Source: Superficieibacter sp. 1612_C1
GTDB taxonomy: Bacteria > Pseudomonadota > Gammaproteobacteria > Enterobacterales > Enterobacteriaceae
Length of the DNA: 64,000 bases
Reading direction: 5' to 3'
NCBI RefSeq assembly: GCF_015234305.1
Contig: NZ_JADGMI010000001.1
Coordinates: 1 to 64,000, forward strand
A program made the position numbers and the translations under genes. Below the pieces are notes generated by a model. The model searched no databases, was not told the origin of the DNA, and worked only from the letters and a program-made list of their open reading frames with translations. Positions 26,142 through 36,867 of the stretch are shown piece after piece (position 1 is the first letter of the stretch; every line of letters starts with the position of its first letter).

Positions 26142-27658
26142 TAATGACAATGCGTAACTCTCTTTTGACCGTACTGGGAAGTGTTATGTTGCTTGGCGCG
26201 GCGCTACCTGCGCATTCGGAAAACGTGCTGCGAATTGGTCTGGGTGCAGATCCGGATATGCTCGATCCACATCTGGCGCGGACCTACTATGGCCGATTTG
26301 TCTTCGCCTCGCTGTGTGATCGGCTGGTGGATGTGGATGAAAATCTGAAAGTGGTGCCGGGCCTGGCGAAAGACTGGGCGTGGAGCGATGACGGCAAAAC
26401 CCTGACCATGAACCTGCGCGAAGGGGTGACGTTCCACGACGGCGAGAAATTTGACGCGGCGGCGGCCAAATACAACCTCGACCGGGCATTGACGCTGAAA
26501 GGTTCGCTGCGCAAAAGCGAAATCTCCTCTATCGAATCGGTAGAAGTGACCAGCCCGATGCAAATCGTCCTGCATCTGAAAACGCCGGACGCCGCGCTGC
26601 TGATGCAGTTGACCGATCGCGCCGGGGCGATGCTGGCTCCGGAAGCTGCCAAAAAACCTGACTTTGCCGCGCATCCGGTCTGCTCCGGTCCGTACAAATT
26701 TGACAGCCGCGTGTCGCAGGATCGCATCGTACTGAGCCGTTTCGACAATTACTGGAACAAAAGCGCGTATCACTTCGACAAAATTATCTATCTGCCGATC
26801 CCGGATGCCTCGGTGCGGCTGGCTAACCTGCGCGCGGGCGACCTGGACCTCACCGAAGGCATCGCCGCCAGCGATGTGAAAACCGTTGAGGCGGACAGTA
26901 AACTGGCGCTCGCCAAAGTCACCGGCCTCGGCTATCAGGGCATTACCTTCAATATCAATAACGGCAAGGTTCCGGCTAACGATCCGTTCAAAGATGCCCG
27001 CGTGCGCGAAGCCTTTTCGCTGGCAATCGACCGTGACGCACTGAATCAGGTGGTGTTTGAAGGGTTATACACGCCATCAAACCAGGCGTTCTCGCCGGTA
27101 AGCCCTTATCACGTAAAAGTGCCGGTGCCACAACGTAATGTGGAAAAAGCGCAGGCTCTGCTGAAAGCGGCAGGCGTGACCACGCCGCTGAAGGTTAACC
27201 TGCTGGTGCCGAACAACCCGACGTCACAGCAGGTCGGCCAGGTATTGCAGGCGATGGTCGGCGAAGCTGGCTTTACCCTTAATCTGCAAATGACCGAGTT
27301 TGCCACGCTGCTCGACCGTCAGCAGAGCGGCGATTATCAACTGAGTTTCTCCGGCTGGTCTGGTCGCCCGGATCCGGACGGCAGCATCTACAGCTTTATC
27401 AACAGCAAAGGCACCCTCAACGATGGCCGATACAGTAATGCACAGGTTGACGAATGGCTGGCTCAGGCGCGCCTGAGCAACGATCCGGCCGTGCGCCAGC
27501 CGCTGTATGACAAGGTAGTGAAACAACTGCAAACCGATATGCCGATTGCTTATCTCTACTTTGAACCGCGCATTTTTGGTCTGAATAAAAAAGTGCAGGG
27601 CTTTAAACCTTACCCGGACGGCATTGTGCGCGTAGCGGGTCTGACGCTGGCGCAATAA
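26138..27658 (+). CDS. Periplasmic substrate-binding protein, SBP family 5
   Basis: A 506-residue extracytoplasmic solute-binding protein of the DppA/OppA type. The signal peptide spans about residues 1-27 (SLLTVLGSVMLLGAALPAHS). Mature protein starts ENVLRIGLGADPDMLDPH, and contains the family segment LAKDWAWSDDGKTLTMNLREG. The start at 26138 overlaps the ATPase stop; ATG codons at 26144 and 26150 are alternatives and AAGGAAC lies upstream. Ligand probably a di/oligopeptide or gamma-glutamyl compound, inferred from the GGT at the operon end. Confidence 0.92.
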   Translation: MIMTMRNSLLTVLGSVMLLGAALPAHSENVLRIGLGADPDMLDPHLARTYYGRFVFASLCDRLVDVDENLKVVPGLAKDWAWSDDGKTLTMNLREGVTFHDGEKFDAAAAKYNLDRALTLKGSLRKSEISSIESVEVTSPMQIVLHLKTPDAALLMQLTDRAGAMLAPEAAKKPDFAAHPVCSGPYKFDSRVSQDRIVLSRFDNYWNKSAYHFDKIIYLPIPDASVRLANLRAGDLDLTEGIAASDVKTVEADSKLALAKVTGLGYQGITFNINNGKVPANDPFKDARVREAFSLAIDRDALNQVVFEGLYTPSNQAFSPVSPYHVKVPVPQRNVEKAQALLKAAGVTTPLKVNLLVPNNPTSQQVGQVLQAMVGEAGFTLNLQMTEFATLLDRQQSGDYQLSFSGWSGRPDPDGSIYSFINSKGTLNDGRYSNAQVDEWLAQARLSNDPAVRQPLYDKVVKQLQTDMPIAYLYFEPRIFGLNKKVQGFKPYPDGIVRVAGLTLAQ

Positions 27659-27676
27659 CCGGCGCGAGGAGAAATC

Positions 27677-28618
27677 ATGCTGGAACTGATTTGCAAACGG
27701 CTGTTGCTGGCGATCCCTACCTTATTGCTGGTGAGCATGATGGTCTTTGGCCTGCAAAAACTGCTGCCCGGCGATCCGCTGATCGCCATGGCGGGTGAGG
27801 AGCGTGACCCGGCGGTCATTGCCCAGCTTCGTGCGGAGCTGAATCTGGACGCGCCGATACCGGTGCAGTACTACAACTGGCTGACCCGCGCGCTACAGGG
27901 CGACCTCGGTTCGTCATTGCGCACCCACGAGCCGGTGACGCAGCTTATTGCCAGCAAGCTGCCGGTGACGGTGGAGCTGTCGCTGCTGGCGATGATCATC
28001 GCGCTGGTGTTCGGTATCAGCATGGGGATCCTCGCAGCGGTCAACAAAAATAGCTGGGTCGATCACGGGGCTAACTTTGTGGCGATCTCGGGGATCTCAA
28101 TACCGCACTTCTGGTTAGGGATCCTGCTGATCCTGGTGTTTTCCGTGAATTTGCAGTGGTTACCCGCGTCAGGCTATGTGCCGTTTAGCGAAGATCCGCT
28201 GCAAAACCTGCGCACGCTGCTGCTTCCGGCGTCGGTGTTGGGAACCGGGCTGGCGGCAACCCTGATGCGTCATACCCGCGCCTCAATGATTGCGGTGCTG
28301 AAAGCGGATTACATCCGCACCGCGCGGGCGAAAGGACTACTGCCAAAAGCGGTGATTTTAAAGCACGCCTTTCGCAACGCGCTGGTGCCGGTAATCACCC
28401 TGACCACGCTGCTGTTTGGTGAGTTGTTGGGCGGCGCGGTGTTAACCGAACAGGTTTTCACCATTCCGGGCTTCGGCAAGATGATCGTCGATTCCGTTTT
28501 TAACCGTGATTATGCGGTGGTGCAGGGCGTAGTGCTGATTGTGGCCATTGGCTTCCTGTTGCTCAACCTGCTGGCGGATGTGCTTTACGTCCTTATCAAC
28601 CCGAAAATGCGAGGCTAA
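27677..28618 (+). CDS. ABC transporter permease (DppB-like)
   Basis: A 313-residue inner-membrane permease with six predicted membrane segments. It starts with the typical MLELICKRLLLAIPTLLLVS, has the N-terminal signature LLPGDPLIAMAG and the EAA-like loop YIRTARAKGLLPKAVILKHAFRN that contacts the ATPases (key part only). A GAGGAG site lies six bases before ATG. It lies 18 bases after the binding protein and two bases before the second permease. Confidence 0.93.
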   Translation: MLELICKRLLLAIPTLLLVSMMVFGLQKLLPGDPLIAMAGEERDPAVIAQLRAELNLDAPIPVQYYNWLTRALQGDLGSSLRTHEPVTQLIASKLPVTVELSLLAMIIALVFGISMGILAAVNKNSWVDHGANFVAISGISIPHFWLGILLILVFSVNLQWLPASGYVPFSEDPLQNLRTLLLPASVLGTGLAATLMRHTRASMIAVLKADYIRTARAKGLLPKAVILKHAFRNALVPVITLTTLLFGELLGGAVLTEQVFTIPGFGKMIVDSVFNRDYAVVQGVVLIVAIGFLLLNLLADVLYVLINPKMRG

Positions 28619-28620
28619 TT

Positions 28621-29496
28621 ATGGCGGAACTCACAACGCAAAACGTGGCGCTGACAACACCGCGCGCGCAGAACCGGGTGCTGAAAAAATTCCTCGCCAA
28701 TAAAAGCGCGATGATCGGTGCGGTCGTGGTCGGCATCTTCGTGCTGATTGCGCTGCTGGCACCGTGGATCGCCCCATTCGATCCGGTCAAAGCCAACTTC
28801 CTGACGGTGCGTAAACTGCCGTCAGAGCTTTACTGGTTCGGCACGGATGAACTGGGGCGCGACATTCTCTCGCGCATTATCTGGGGCGCGCGTACCTCGC
28901 TAATGGCGGGCTGCGTGTCGGTGATCATCGCGGTCGTCATCGGCGTGCCTCTCGGGCTGGTGGCGGGCTATTTCCAGGGGATCTGGGACGGGGTGCTCTC
29001 GCGTTTCATTGAGGCGCTGCTGGCCTGTCCCTTTTTGATCATGGCTATCGCCCTGGGCGCGTTTCTCGGGCCGAGCCTGAGCAACGCGATGATCGCTATC
29101 GGACTCTCCGCCATGCCGATCTTCGCCCGTCTGACGCGCGGGCAGGTGATCGCGATCCGTAACGAAGAGTATATCGACGGCGCGCGGGCCATCGGCCTGC
29201 CGGACCGCTGGATCATCGTGAAATACGTGCTGCCGAATGTGATGTCGCCGATCCTCGTGCAGGCCACGCTGGCGATTGCCTCGGCCATTATTGCTGAAGC
29301 CAGTCTCTCATTTTTAGGGCTGGGCCAGCAGCCGCCTAACCCTTCATGGGGCTCCATGCTCAACACGGCGAAAGGGTTTCTCGAACAGGCACCGTGGATG
29401 TCCGTTTTCCCCGGCGTCGCCATTTTCCTGGCGGTGCAGGGCTTTAATCTACTCGGCGACGGGCTGCGCGACGCGCTCGATCCGCGCCACGACTAA
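28621..29496 (+). CDS. ABC transporter permease (DppC-like)
   Basis: A 291-residue partner permease. An N-terminal membrane segment (MIGAVVVGIFVLIALLAP), the family motif FGTDELGRDILSRIIWGART, and the coupling loop YIDGARAIGLPDRWIIVKYV are present, as are SLSFLGLGQQPPNPSWG and the ending GDGLRDALDPR. Separated by two bases from the upstream permease and by nine bases from the GGT start, hence co-transcribed. Confidence 0.93.
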   Translation: MAELTTQNVALTTPRAQNRVLKKFLANKSAMIGAVVVGIFVLIALLAPWIAPFDPVKANFLTVRKLPSELYWFGTDELGRDILSRIIWGARTSLMAGCVSVIIAVVIGVPLGLVAGYFQGIWDGVLSRFIEALLACPFLIMAIALGAFLGPSLSNAMIAIGLSAMPIFARLTRGQVIAIRNEEYIDGARAIGLPDRWIIVKYVLPNVMSPILVQATLAIASAIIAEASLSFLGLGQQPPNPSWGSMLNTAKGFLEQAPWMSVFPGVAIFLAVQGFNLLGDGLRDALDPRHD

Positions 29497-29505
29497 GGAG
29501 TCATG

Positions 29506-31107
29506 ATGACCAAAGTGCTTGATTTTTCTACCGGTTACGCTTCACGACGCCCGCCGATGCTCGGTCATAATGCCGTGGCGACGTCTCAGCCGCTGGCGGC
29601 ACAGGCCGGGATGCGAATGCTGCAACTGGGCGGCAATGCGGTAGACGCCGCTATCGCCACGGCAATGGCGCTCACCGTGGTAGAGCCGACGGGCTGCGGT
29701 ATCGGCAGCGATGCGTTCGCCATTATCTGGGACGGGGAAAAGCTGCACGGCCTGAATGCCTCCGGGCGCTCACCGGCCAGCTGGCACGCCGACCTGTTTG
29801 CCGGTAAAACGGCGGTGCCGGAAATCGGCTGGGACGCGGTAACCGTACCTGGCGCGGTCTCCGGCTGGGTAGCGCTGGCGGAGCGTTTTGGCACGCTGCC
29901 GCTGACTACCCTGGCGCAGCCTGCGATTGACTATGCCCGTAACGGCTTTCCGGTATCGCCGCTGATCGGTCATCTGTGGCAGCGCGGCTATAACAAACTG
30001 AAAGATCAGCCGGGCTTCAGCGCCTGTTTTGCCCCGGAAGGGCGTGCACCGCGCATCGGTGAAATTTTCCGTAACCCGGCGCAAGCGAAAACGCTGGAAC
30101 TGATTGCGCAAACCAAAGGTGAAGCATTTTATCGTGGCGAACTGGCGCAGAAAATTGCTGCTTTTGCGCATGAGCATGGCGCGCACCTGACGGCACAAGA
30201 TCTGGCGAATCATCGCGTCGACTGGGTCGAACTCTTGTCGCGCGATTTTGCCGGTGGATCGGTGCAGGAACTGCCGCCGAACGGGCAGGGGATTGCCACG
30301 CTGATCGCGCTCGGGATCCTGGAGCAGTGCGATATTGGCCGTTACGATCCGGACTCGGTGCAGTCGCTGCATCTTTCCATTGAGGCGATGAAGCTGGCGC
30401 TGGCGGATCTCGATCGCTACGTGGCGGATGAAGCGCATATGGAGTTTGCCGCCAAAGAGCTGCTCAGCGACGCCTACCTGAAATCCCGCGCCGCACTGAT
30501 CGACCCGGATCGTGCCTCTGATTTCACCTACGGCTCACCGACGCAAAGTGGGACGGTGTACGTCTCTACCGCCGATGCCAGCGGCATGATGGTGTCGTTT
30601 ATTCAGTCAAACTTTATGGGCTTTGGCTCCGGCGTCGTGGTGCCGGATACAGGAATCAGCCTGCAAAACCGCGGCTGTGGTTTTGTGCTCGACCCGAATC
30701 ATCCGAACGCGCTGGCGGGGAGCAAGCGACCGTTCCATACCATCATTCCGGGTTTTGCAATGGGCGGCGACGGTAAACCACTGATGTCGTTTGGCGTGAT
30801 GGGCGGACCAATGCAGGCGCAGGGACATATGCAAATGGCGCTGCGCATTATGCTGCACGGGCAGAATCCACAGGCGGCGATTGACGCGCCGCGCTGGCGT
30901 GTGGTGCAGGGGAGAGAGGTGATTGTCGAATCGACCTTCAGCCGCAACGTCATTGCCGGGCTGCGTGAGCGTGGGCACCTTATTACCGTGGAAGATCCGC
31001 TACAGGATTATAATTTCGGCGGTGCGCAGGTAATTTACCGGATGCCGGAAGGGCACTACGTGGCGGCGACCGAAAGCCGCAAGGATGGTCAGGCGCTGGT
31101 CAGCTGA
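29506..31107 (+). CDS. Gamma-glutamyltransferase-family protein (leaderless)
   Basis: A 533-residue Ntn-hydrolase. Conserved regions: GNAVDAAIATAMALTVVEP and TGCGIGSDAF in the large subunit, ASGRSP, and the processing site SGTVYVSTADASG, where Thr350 is the expected nucleophile after autocleavage; C-terminal GGPMQAQGHMQM. No signal peptide, unlike periplasmic Ggt of E. coli, so it likely acts in the cytoplasm on substrate imported by the transporter encoded just upstream. AAGGAG favours the second ATG (29506) over 29503. The exact substrate (gamma-glutamyl peptide, or an acyl amide) is open. Confidence 0.87.
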   Translation: MTKVLDFSTGYASRRPPMLGHNAVATSQPLAAQAGMRMLQLGGNAVDAAIATAMALTVVEPTGCGIGSDAFAIIWDGEKLHGLNASGRSPASWHADLFAGKTAVPEIGWDAVTVPGAVSGWVALAERFGTLPLTTLAQPAIDYARNGFPVSPLIGHLWQRGYNKLKDQPGFSACFAPEGRAPRIGEIFRNPAQAKTLELIAQTKGEAFYRGELAQKIAAFAHEHGAHLTAQDLANHRVDWVELLSRDFAGGSVQELPPNGQGIATLIALGILEQCDIGRYDPDSVQSLHLSIEAMKLALADLDRYVADEAHMEFAAKELLSDAYLKSRAALIDPDRASDFTYGSPTQSGTVYVSTADASGMMVSFIQSNFMGFGSGVVVPDTGISLQNRGCGFVLDPNHPNALAGSKRPFHTIIPGFAMGGDGKPLMSFGVMGGPMQAQGHMQMALRIMLHGQNPQAAIDAPRWRVVQGREVIVESTFSRNVIAGLRERGHLITVEDPLQDYNFGGAQVIYRMPEGHYVAATESRKDGQALVS

Positions 31108-31112
31108 CGCTA

Positions 31113-31226
31113 ATGCCCGGTGGCGCTGCGCTTACCGGGCCTACAAAGTTTTTCTAACGTGCTGAAGTAGTGCGTCTTTATGCACCTGTAGGCCGGGTAA
31201 GGCGAAGCCGCCACCCGGCATTTTTA
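31113..31226. repeat. Pair of inverted REP elements (BIME)
   Basis: GCCCGGTGGCGCTGCG...TACCGGGC at 31115-31146, and an oppositely oriented unit TGTAGGCCGGGTAAGGCGAAGCCGCCACCCGGCA at 31187-31220 (over-20 motif given by position: key bases GCCGGGT and ACCCGGC). It sits between the convergent ggt-like gene and yafV, the usual intergenic place for REPs. Confidence 0.88.
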
Positions 31227-31997
31227 TCACCCAAGGCTAAACGGGTCCGCATCCTGCCAGGCCGGAAACTTCTCCCGATACTCCTTCAGCGCCGTCAGCG
31301 ACAGCTCGGCGTCAATCCGCGTCGCCTGATGCGGCTCGGCGGTGGCGAGGATCTCACCCTGCGGGGTGATCACCCGGCTATCCCCACGATAGTGGTGGCC
31401 GTTACCATCGGTGCCGACGCGGTTACAGCCCGCCACATACGCCTGATTCTCAATGGCGCGCGCCACCAGCAGCGCCTGCCAGTGCAGGGAGCGCGGCGCG
31501 GGCCAGTTAGCGACATACAGTGCCAGATCGTAATCATTACGGTTGCGAGACCACAGCGGGAAGCGCAGGTCATAGCAGACCAGCGGTAAAATACGCCAGC
31601 CGCGCCACTCAAAAATAACGCGCTCGCTGCCCGCTTCATAATGACGATGTTCCTCCGCCATGCGGAACAAATGGCGCTTATCGTAATAGTGAACTTTCCC
31701 TTCCGGCTCCACCAGCAGGAAGCGGTTCACCGGGCCGCGTTCGCTTTGCAATGCGGCGCTACCGGCAATCAGCGCGTTGGTTTGCTGAGCTTTGGCATGC
31801 ATCCAGGCCAGCACATCATCCTGCGCCAGCGATTGCTGCGCGGCCTCCATCGCAAAACCGGTGGTAAACATCTCCGGCAGCACGATGATATCGCGCCCGG
31901 CGATCCCTTCCAGTTGGCGATCGAAATGGCGCAGGTTAGCCGGACCGTCCATCCAGACCAGCGGTTGTTGCAACAGGGTAATTTTCAGACCAGGCAC
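31227..31997 (-). CDS. yafV: Omega-amidase / C-N hydrolase YafV
   Basis: A 256-residue nitrilase-superfamily enzyme acting on 2-oxoglutaramate-type amides. The catalytic triad is visible: Glu in IIVLPEMFTTGF, Lys in YDKRHLF, Cys in LPLVCYDLRFP. The start is GTG at 31997 (VPGLKITLLQQ), preceded by GAGGAG at seven bases; this matches E. coli YafV. The frame is open further upstream but not homologous. Next to fadE in the same direction, separated by a terminator. Confidence 0.94.
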   Translation of the reverse strand: MPGLKITLLQQPLVWMDGPANLRHFDRQLEGIAGRDIIVLPEMFTTGFAMEAAQQSLAQDDVLAWMHAKAQQTNALIAGSAALQSERGPVNRFLLVEPEGKVHYYDKRHLFRMAEEHRHYEAGSERVIFEWRGWRILPLVCYDLRFPLWSRNRNDYDLALYVANWPAPRSLHWQALLVARAIENQAYVAGCNRVGTDGNGHHYRGDSRVITPQGEILATAEPHQATRIDAELSLTALKEYREKFPAWQDADPFSLG

Positions 31998-32044
31998 GAT
32001 CGTACTCCTCGTTTTACAGCATCCAGTCACTCTAGCATGGCATA

Positions 32045-32076
32045 AAAAATAAAAAACCCCGCCTGAGCGGGGCTGA
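32045..32076 (-). terminator. Terminator of fadE
   Basis: CCCCGC-CTGA-GCGGGG (32057-32072) with an A-run on its left, which is the U-run of the minus-strand transcript. Confidence 0.9.
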
Positions 32077-32090
32077 TAAGTGAGTGAACG

Positions 32091-34538
32091 TTATGCCGCT
32101 TCAGGCTTGCGCAATTTTACCGGCGGCTTTTTTACCGGTTTAGTCGCCAGCGCATCAGGCTCAAAATCGTCCACGTTGATGCTGCGTAAGCGGCTCTCTT
32201 CCGCCTTGATGAGCAGCGCGGCCTCATCCTGATTGATAAGCCCTTTGGACAGCGCGTTCTTCGCCAGTTCGTCCAGACGGGTAAATGGCAGATTTTTACC
32301 GATTTCTTTACAGATGCGCTGGTGAATGGGATCGGCCGCCATCACATCACGCAATGCCTCTTCCAGCAGCCCTACCGGATTATGCTCGTCCGGTGTCAGA
32401 TACTGACCGCGGCCGATGCGTGCACGGGTAGCGCACGGCGTTTGCAGGATCTGGGCAACTTTATGATCAAGCTTATCGGACGGCGCATCATAGTGGCGGC
32501 CTGTCGGGAAGATCGTCGCGCCCAGCAGCCCGGCCACCGCACGGTTCGGGAAGTTGCGCAGCAGTTCGCCGATGGCGATCTCAGCCTGGTTGAGCGCATC
32601 CTGCACGCCCCAGTGAACCAGCGGCAGATCCGCTTCGTGGCGACCTTCATCGTCATAACGTTTCAGTACGGCCGAGGCGAGATAGAGCTGACTCAGCACG
32701 TCGCCCAGGCGGGCGGAAATGCGCTCGCGACGCTTCAGGCTACCGCCCAGTACCGCCATTGATACATCTGAAAGCAGGGCCAGGTTGGCGCTCAGGCGGT
32801 TAATATGCTGGTAATAGCGTTTAGTCGCATCCTGCGCTGGCGACGCGCTGGTAAGCCCACGCGTCAGGCCCAGCCAGAAACTCCGCACGACGTTAGAACC
32901 GACATGGCCGATATGTTTAAACAGCAGGGTATCAAACGCGTCGGCGTCGTTATTCTGTGCGGCGGCCATCTCATCCAGCACGTAAGGATGGCAGCGGATC
33001 GCCCCCTGACCGAAGATCATCATGCTACGGGTCAGAATATTCGCGCCTTCAACGGTAATCGCAATCGGTGCGCCCTGATAGGCACGTGCCAGGAAGTTAC
33101 CTTCGCCCAGCATAATGCCTTTACCGCCGGTGATATCCATCGCGTCAATAATGGCGCGCTGTCCACGGTGGGTACAGTGATACTTCACGATGGCAGACAG
33201 CACGGCAGGTTTTTCGCCCAGCATAATGCCGTAGGTAATCAATGAGGCTGCGGCATCCATCACGTAAGCGTTACCGGCAATACGCGCCAGCGGCTCTTCG
33301 ATACCCTCCATTTTACCGATGGAGACTTTGAACTGGCGACGGATATGCGCATACGCGCCGGTCGCCATCGCCGCCGACTTCAGGCCGCCCGTGGAGTTGG
33401 AAGGCAGAGTAATACCGCGTCCGACGGAAAGACACTCAACCAGCATACGCCAGCCCTGACCGGCCATTTTCGGCCCGCCGATGATGTAATCAATCGGGAC
33501 AAACACGTCCTGACCGCGGGTTGGCCCGTTCTGGAATGGCACGTTCAGCGGGAAGTGACGGCGACCAATCTCAACGCCCGGCGTGGTGGTGGGGATCAGC
33601 GCGCAGGTGATACCGAGGTTCTCTTCGCCGCCCAGCAGTTTATCCGGATCGGTTAACTTAAAGGCCAGACCCAGTACGGTGGCGATTGGAGCCAGCGTAA
33701 TATAGCGTTTGTTCCAGGTCAGGCGCATACCCAGCACCTGCTCGCCTTGCCAGTCGCCCATACAGACGACGCCGGTATCGGGGATAGCGCCCGCATCGGA
33801 GCCAGCTTCCGGGCTGGTCAGCGCAAAACAGGGGATCTCCTGACCGCGCGCCAGACGCGGCAGGTAATGATTTTTTTGCTCTTCAGTACCGTAATGCTGC
33901 AACAGTTCGCCCGGCCCTAAAGAGTTCGGAACGCCGACGGTAATCGCCAGGATGCCGGAGACGCCGGAGAGTTTTTGCAGTACGCGAGACTGTGCATAAG
34001 CGGAGAATTCCAGGCCGCCGTACTCTTTCTTGATAATCATCGCAAAGAAGCGATGTTCTTTCAGAAATGCCCACAGTTCCGGCGGCAGGTCGGCCAGTTC
34101 ATGCGTGATCTCGAAATCATTCGCCATACGGCAGGCTTCTTCCGTCGGACCATCAATAAAAGCCTGTTCCTCGGCGGTCAGATGCGGCTGCGGGTAGCTG
34201 TGCAGCTTTTTCCAGTCCGGCGTACCGCGGAACAAATCGCCTTCCCACCAGGTTGTGCCCGCGTCAATCGCCTCTTTTTCTGTCCGCGACATTGGCGGCA
34301 TCACTTTACGGAAGCTGCGGAATGCCGGAACGGAAATCATCGATTTGCGCATGGGCTTAAGATTAAGCGGGAGCAGGAGAAGCAAAACGGGTAGCAGCAT
34401 CCACAGCGACCAGATGCCCGCCGCGCCCAGCGCCGCCGTCCAGGCAATTAAAATCAGACTACTCAAAACTAAGCTGACCCGGTGATAAAACAGCACGCCG
34501 AGCAGAATAACGGTGGCAACAATACTCAAAATCATCAT
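32091..34538 (-). CDS. fadE: Acyl-CoA dehydrogenase
   Basis: An 815-residue FAD enzyme catalysing the first oxidation of fatty-acid beta-oxidation. It has two N-terminal membrane segments, then the dehydrogenase fold: [20 protein letters not shown], substrate/FAD region [32 protein letters not shown]. The long C-terminal extension (DUF1974) is typical of enterobacterial FadE. Length equals E. coli FadE within one residue. A FadR operator precedes it. Confidence 0.96.
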   Translation of the reverse strand: MMILSIVATVILLGVLFYHRVSLVLSSLILIAWTAALGAAGIWSLWMLLPVLLLLLPLNLKPMRKSMISVPAFRSFRKVMPPMSRTEKEAIDAGTTWWEGDLFRGTPDWKKLHSYPQPHLTAEEQAFIDGPTEEACRMANDFEITHELADLPPELWAFLKEHRFFAMIIKKEYGGLEFSAYAQSRVLQKLSGVSGILAITVGVPNSLGPGELLQHYGTEEQKNHYLPRLARGQEIPCFALTSPEAGSDAGAIPDTGVVCMGDWQGEQVLGMRLTWNKRYITLAPIATVLGLAFKLTDPDKLLGGEENLGITCALIPTTTPGVEIGRRHFPLNVPFQNGPTRGQDVFVPIDYIIGGPKMAGQGWRMLVECLSVGRGITLPSNSTGGLKSAAMATGAYAHIRRQFKVSIGKMEGIEEPLARIAGNAYVMDAAASLITYGIMLGEKPAVLSAIVKYHCTHRGQRAIIDAMDITGGKGIMLGEGNFLARAYQGAPIAITVEGANILTRSMMIFGQGAIRCHPYVLDEMAAAQNNDADAFDTLLFKHIGHVGSNVVRSFWLGLTRGLTSASPAQDATKRYYQHINRLSANLALLSDVSMAVLGGSLKRRERISARLGDVLSQLYLASAVLKRYDDEGRHEADLPLVHWGVQDALNQAEIAIGELLRNFPNRAVAGLLGATIFPTGRHYDAPSDKLDHKVAQILQTPCATRARIGRGQYLTPDEHNPVGLLEEALRDVMAADPIHQRICKEIGKNLPFTRLDELAKNALSKGLINQDEAALLIKAEESRLRSINVDDFEPDALATKPVKKPPVKLRKPEAA

Positions 34539-34560
34539 AAAGAAAAGCTCCCTGGTTTGT

Positions 34561-34577
34561 AGGAGGTCTGACCACTT
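34561..34577 (-). promoter_or_regulatory. FadR operator of fadE
   Basis: On the minus strand AAGTGGTCAGACCTCCT, 22 bases before the fadE start codon. It matches the FadR pattern with TGGTCAGACC as the core. FadR represses fad genes without long-chain acyl-CoA. Confidence 0.8.
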
Positions 34578-34777
34578 GTGATGATATGGTTGTAGTGGAT
34601 GTTATTTTTTTTATCAATGTATTTACAATATAATTACAACCTCGCTCACATTGTTGCCGTTTTTCAGCGCACGGAAAATCAAAACAGCGGCGGATCGCCC
34701 CGGCTTCTGCTTCCCGCTTCTGGTGCGATTGGGTACACTGCATAGTGTCATTTTTATAAAATCTGAAGGATATCCTC

Positions 34778-35359
34778 ATGTACCAGGATCTGATTCGTAA
34801 TGAACTGAACGAAGCGGCGGAAACGCTGGCTAACTTTCTGAAAGATGAAGCCAATATTCACGCGGTCCAGCGCGCGGCGGTGCTGCTGGCCGACAGCTTC
34901 AAGGCGGGCGGAAAAGTGCTCTCCTGCGGCAACGGCGGTTCTCATTGCGATGCGATGCACTTTGCGGAAGAGCTGACGGGACGTTACCGTGAAAACCGTC
35001 CGGGCTACCCGGCGATCGCCATTTCCGACGTTAGCCATATCTCCTGCGTGAGCAACGATTTTGGCTATGATTATATTTTCTCCCGCTACGTTGAGGCGGT
35101 GGGACGTGAAGGTGATGTGCTGCTGGGGATTTCTACTTCTGGTAACTCTGCGAACATCATTAAGGCTATTGAAGCCGCTCGCGAGAAGGGAATGAAAGTG
35201 ATTACCCTGACCGGGAAAGATGGCGGTAAGATGGCAGGAACGGCGGATATTGAAATTCGCGTGCCGCATTTTGGTTATGCCGATCGCATTCAGGAAATCC
35301 ATATCAAAGTTATTCATATCCTGATCCAGCTGATCGAAAAAGAGATGGTTAAAGCCTGA
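34778..35359 (+). CDS. gmhA: Sedoheptulose-7-phosphate isomerase
   Basis: A 193-residue SIS-fold isomerase making D-glycero-D-manno-heptose 7-phosphate, the first step of the ADP-heptose branch for the LPS inner core (also called lpcA). Typical segments: [19 protein letters not shown] and [23 protein letters not shown] lies seven bases before ATG. Divergent from fadE, followed by yafJ at 38 bases in the same direction. Confidence 0.97.
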   Translation: MYQDLIRNELNEAAETLANFLKDEANIHAVQRAAVLLADSFKAGGKVLSCGNGGSHCDAMHFAEELTGRYRENRPGYPAIAISDVSHISCVSNDFGYDYIFSRYVEAVGREGDVLLGISTSGNSANIIKAIEAAREKGMKVITLTGKDGGKMAGTADIEIRVPHFGYADRIQEIHIKVIHILIQLIEKEMVKA

Positions 35360-35397
35360 TGTTGCGGGGCGACCCGCACTGTTGTATGAGGTGAGCT

Positions 35398-36165
35398 ATG
35401 TGTGAATTGCTCGGGATGAGCGCGAATGTGCCAACTGATATCTGCTTTAGTTTTAGCGGGCTTGTACAGCGCGGGGGAGGCACCGGGCCGCATAAAGACG
35501 GCTGGGGCATTACCTTTTACGAAGGCAAAGGTTGTCGTACATTCAAAGATCCGCAACCGAGCTTTAACTCACCGATCGCCAGACTGGTGCAGGACTATCC
35601 GATTAAGTCCTGCTCCGTGGTGGCGCATATTCGGCAGGCCAACCGGGGTGAAGTGGCGCTGGAAAACACGCACCCCTTTACCCGCGAGCTGTGGGGACGC
35701 AACTGGACCTACGCGCACAACGGGCAGATGACGGGGTATAAATCGCTTGAAACGGGGATGTTTCGCCCGGTGGGCGGGACCGACAGCGAGAAGGCATTTT
35801 GCTGGCTGCTGCATAAACTGACTCAGCGCTATCCGCGCACGCCGGGTAACATGCTGGGGGTATTTAAATATATTGCGAGCCTTGCCGGAGAAATGCGCCA
35901 GAAGGGCGTGTTTAACATGCTACTGTCAGACGGGCGTTATGTGATGGCGTTCTGCTCGACGAATTTGTACTGGATCACTCGTCGTGCGCCGTTTGGGCTG
36001 GCAACGCTTATCGATCAGGATATGGAAATTGATTTTCAGCGGGAAACCACACCGAACGATGTGGTCTCCGTGATCGCGACTCAACCCTTAACGGGTAATG
36101 AAACCTGGCAAAAAATTATGCCAGGCGAGTGGGCGTTATTTTGCCTCGGGGAGCGTATAGTTTGA
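35398..36165 (+). CDS. yafJ: Class II glutamine amidotransferase YafJ
   Basis: A 255-residue protein with the Ntn glutaminase domain: Met is followed by Cys2 ([10 protein letters not shown]), the nucleophile after Met removal. Further [13 protein letters not shown] and AHNGQMTG belong to the glutamine site. No synthetase domain is attached; the physiological acceptor is not established. It ends inside the 3' end of convergent yafK (30-base overlap). Confidence 0.92.
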   Translation: MCELLGMSANVPTDICFSFSGLVQRGGGTGPHKDGWGITFYEGKGCRTFKDPQPSFNSPIARLVQDYPIKSCSVVAHIRQANRGEVALENTHPFTRELWGRNWTYAHNGQMTGYKSLETGMFRPVGGTDSEKAFCWLLHKLTQRYPRTPGNMLGVFKYIASLAGEMRQKGVFNMLLSDGRYVMAFCSTNLYWITRRAPFGLATLIDQDMEIDFQRETTPNDVVSVIATQPLTGNETWQKIMPGEWALFCLGERIV

Positions 36166-36867
36166 CGCCAGCTGCGGATGCACAATCTCGTGGCTCAGCG
36201 GCTTGCTGACCACGTAGCGTCCGTCAACGACGGAGACCATCGGCGGCTCCTGAGTTAGCGCAAAGTAATCGTAGCCGGGTTTCAATTGCTTCCAGAAATC
36301 GATATATGCGGAGTACTTATGCCGCTGCATATTGGCATCGGTCATACGGAACGGGTAGATGCTGACCTGCACCACCGGCTGACCAAACACCAGGGCTCCG
36401 GTAACAAACTGGAAGATCTCATCAATGCCGGAATCGGTCATGGCATAGCAGCCGATAGACACGCAGTTTCCGTGGATCATCAGGTATTTGCCTTCATAAC
36501 CGTGCGCGCGATCGTACGCGTTCGGAAAACCAATGTTAATGGCTTTATAGAAGCGACTGTCGGGTTTTAGCTGGCTACGTTGTACGGTGTAGAACCCTTC
36601 AGGACTCTTGAAGTCGCCCTGACGCTGCTTAGGTCCCAGTCCGCCGGAATACTTGCAGATGTTGTAGCTATCAAGGAGCTGATACTTCTCGCCCATTTTG
36701 ACGTAAAGATCGAGGGTGCGCTCTTCCTTAAAGATCTGGATGTAAACCGGCGACCCCATTAACTGCTGCTTATACTCTTTGTTCACCGGCGCTGCTGAAC
36801 CGGTCAGGCCGGCAAATGAGACACACGGCATCAGAAGCATCGCAAGAAAAAATGCGATTATGCGCAT
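36136..36867 (-). CDS. yafK: L,D-transpeptidase-fold amidase YafK (DpaA/LdtF)
   Basis: A 243-residue periplasmic YkuD-domain protein. The signal peptide is [19 protein letters not shown]. The catalytic motif is [12 protein letters not shown] with Cys. In E. coli this enzyme detaches Braun lipoprotein from peptidoglycan. I placed the start at 36867, behind AAGGAAC; the frame is open 29 codons further upstream but that extension would bury the signal peptide. 3' overlap with yafJ. Confidence 0.92.
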   Translation of the reverse strand: MRIIAFFLAMLLMPCVSFAGLTGSAAPVNKEYKQQLMGSPVYIQIFKEERTLDLYVKMGEKYQLLDSYNICKYSGGLGPKQRQGDFKSPEGFYTVQRSQLKPDSRFYKAINIGFPNAYDRAHGYEGKYLMIHGNCVSIGCYAMTDSGIDEIFQFVTGALVFGQPVVQVSIYPFRMTDANMQRHKYSAYIDFWKQLKPGYDYFALTQEPPMVSVVDGRYVVSKPLSHEIVHPQLASNYTLPEAK

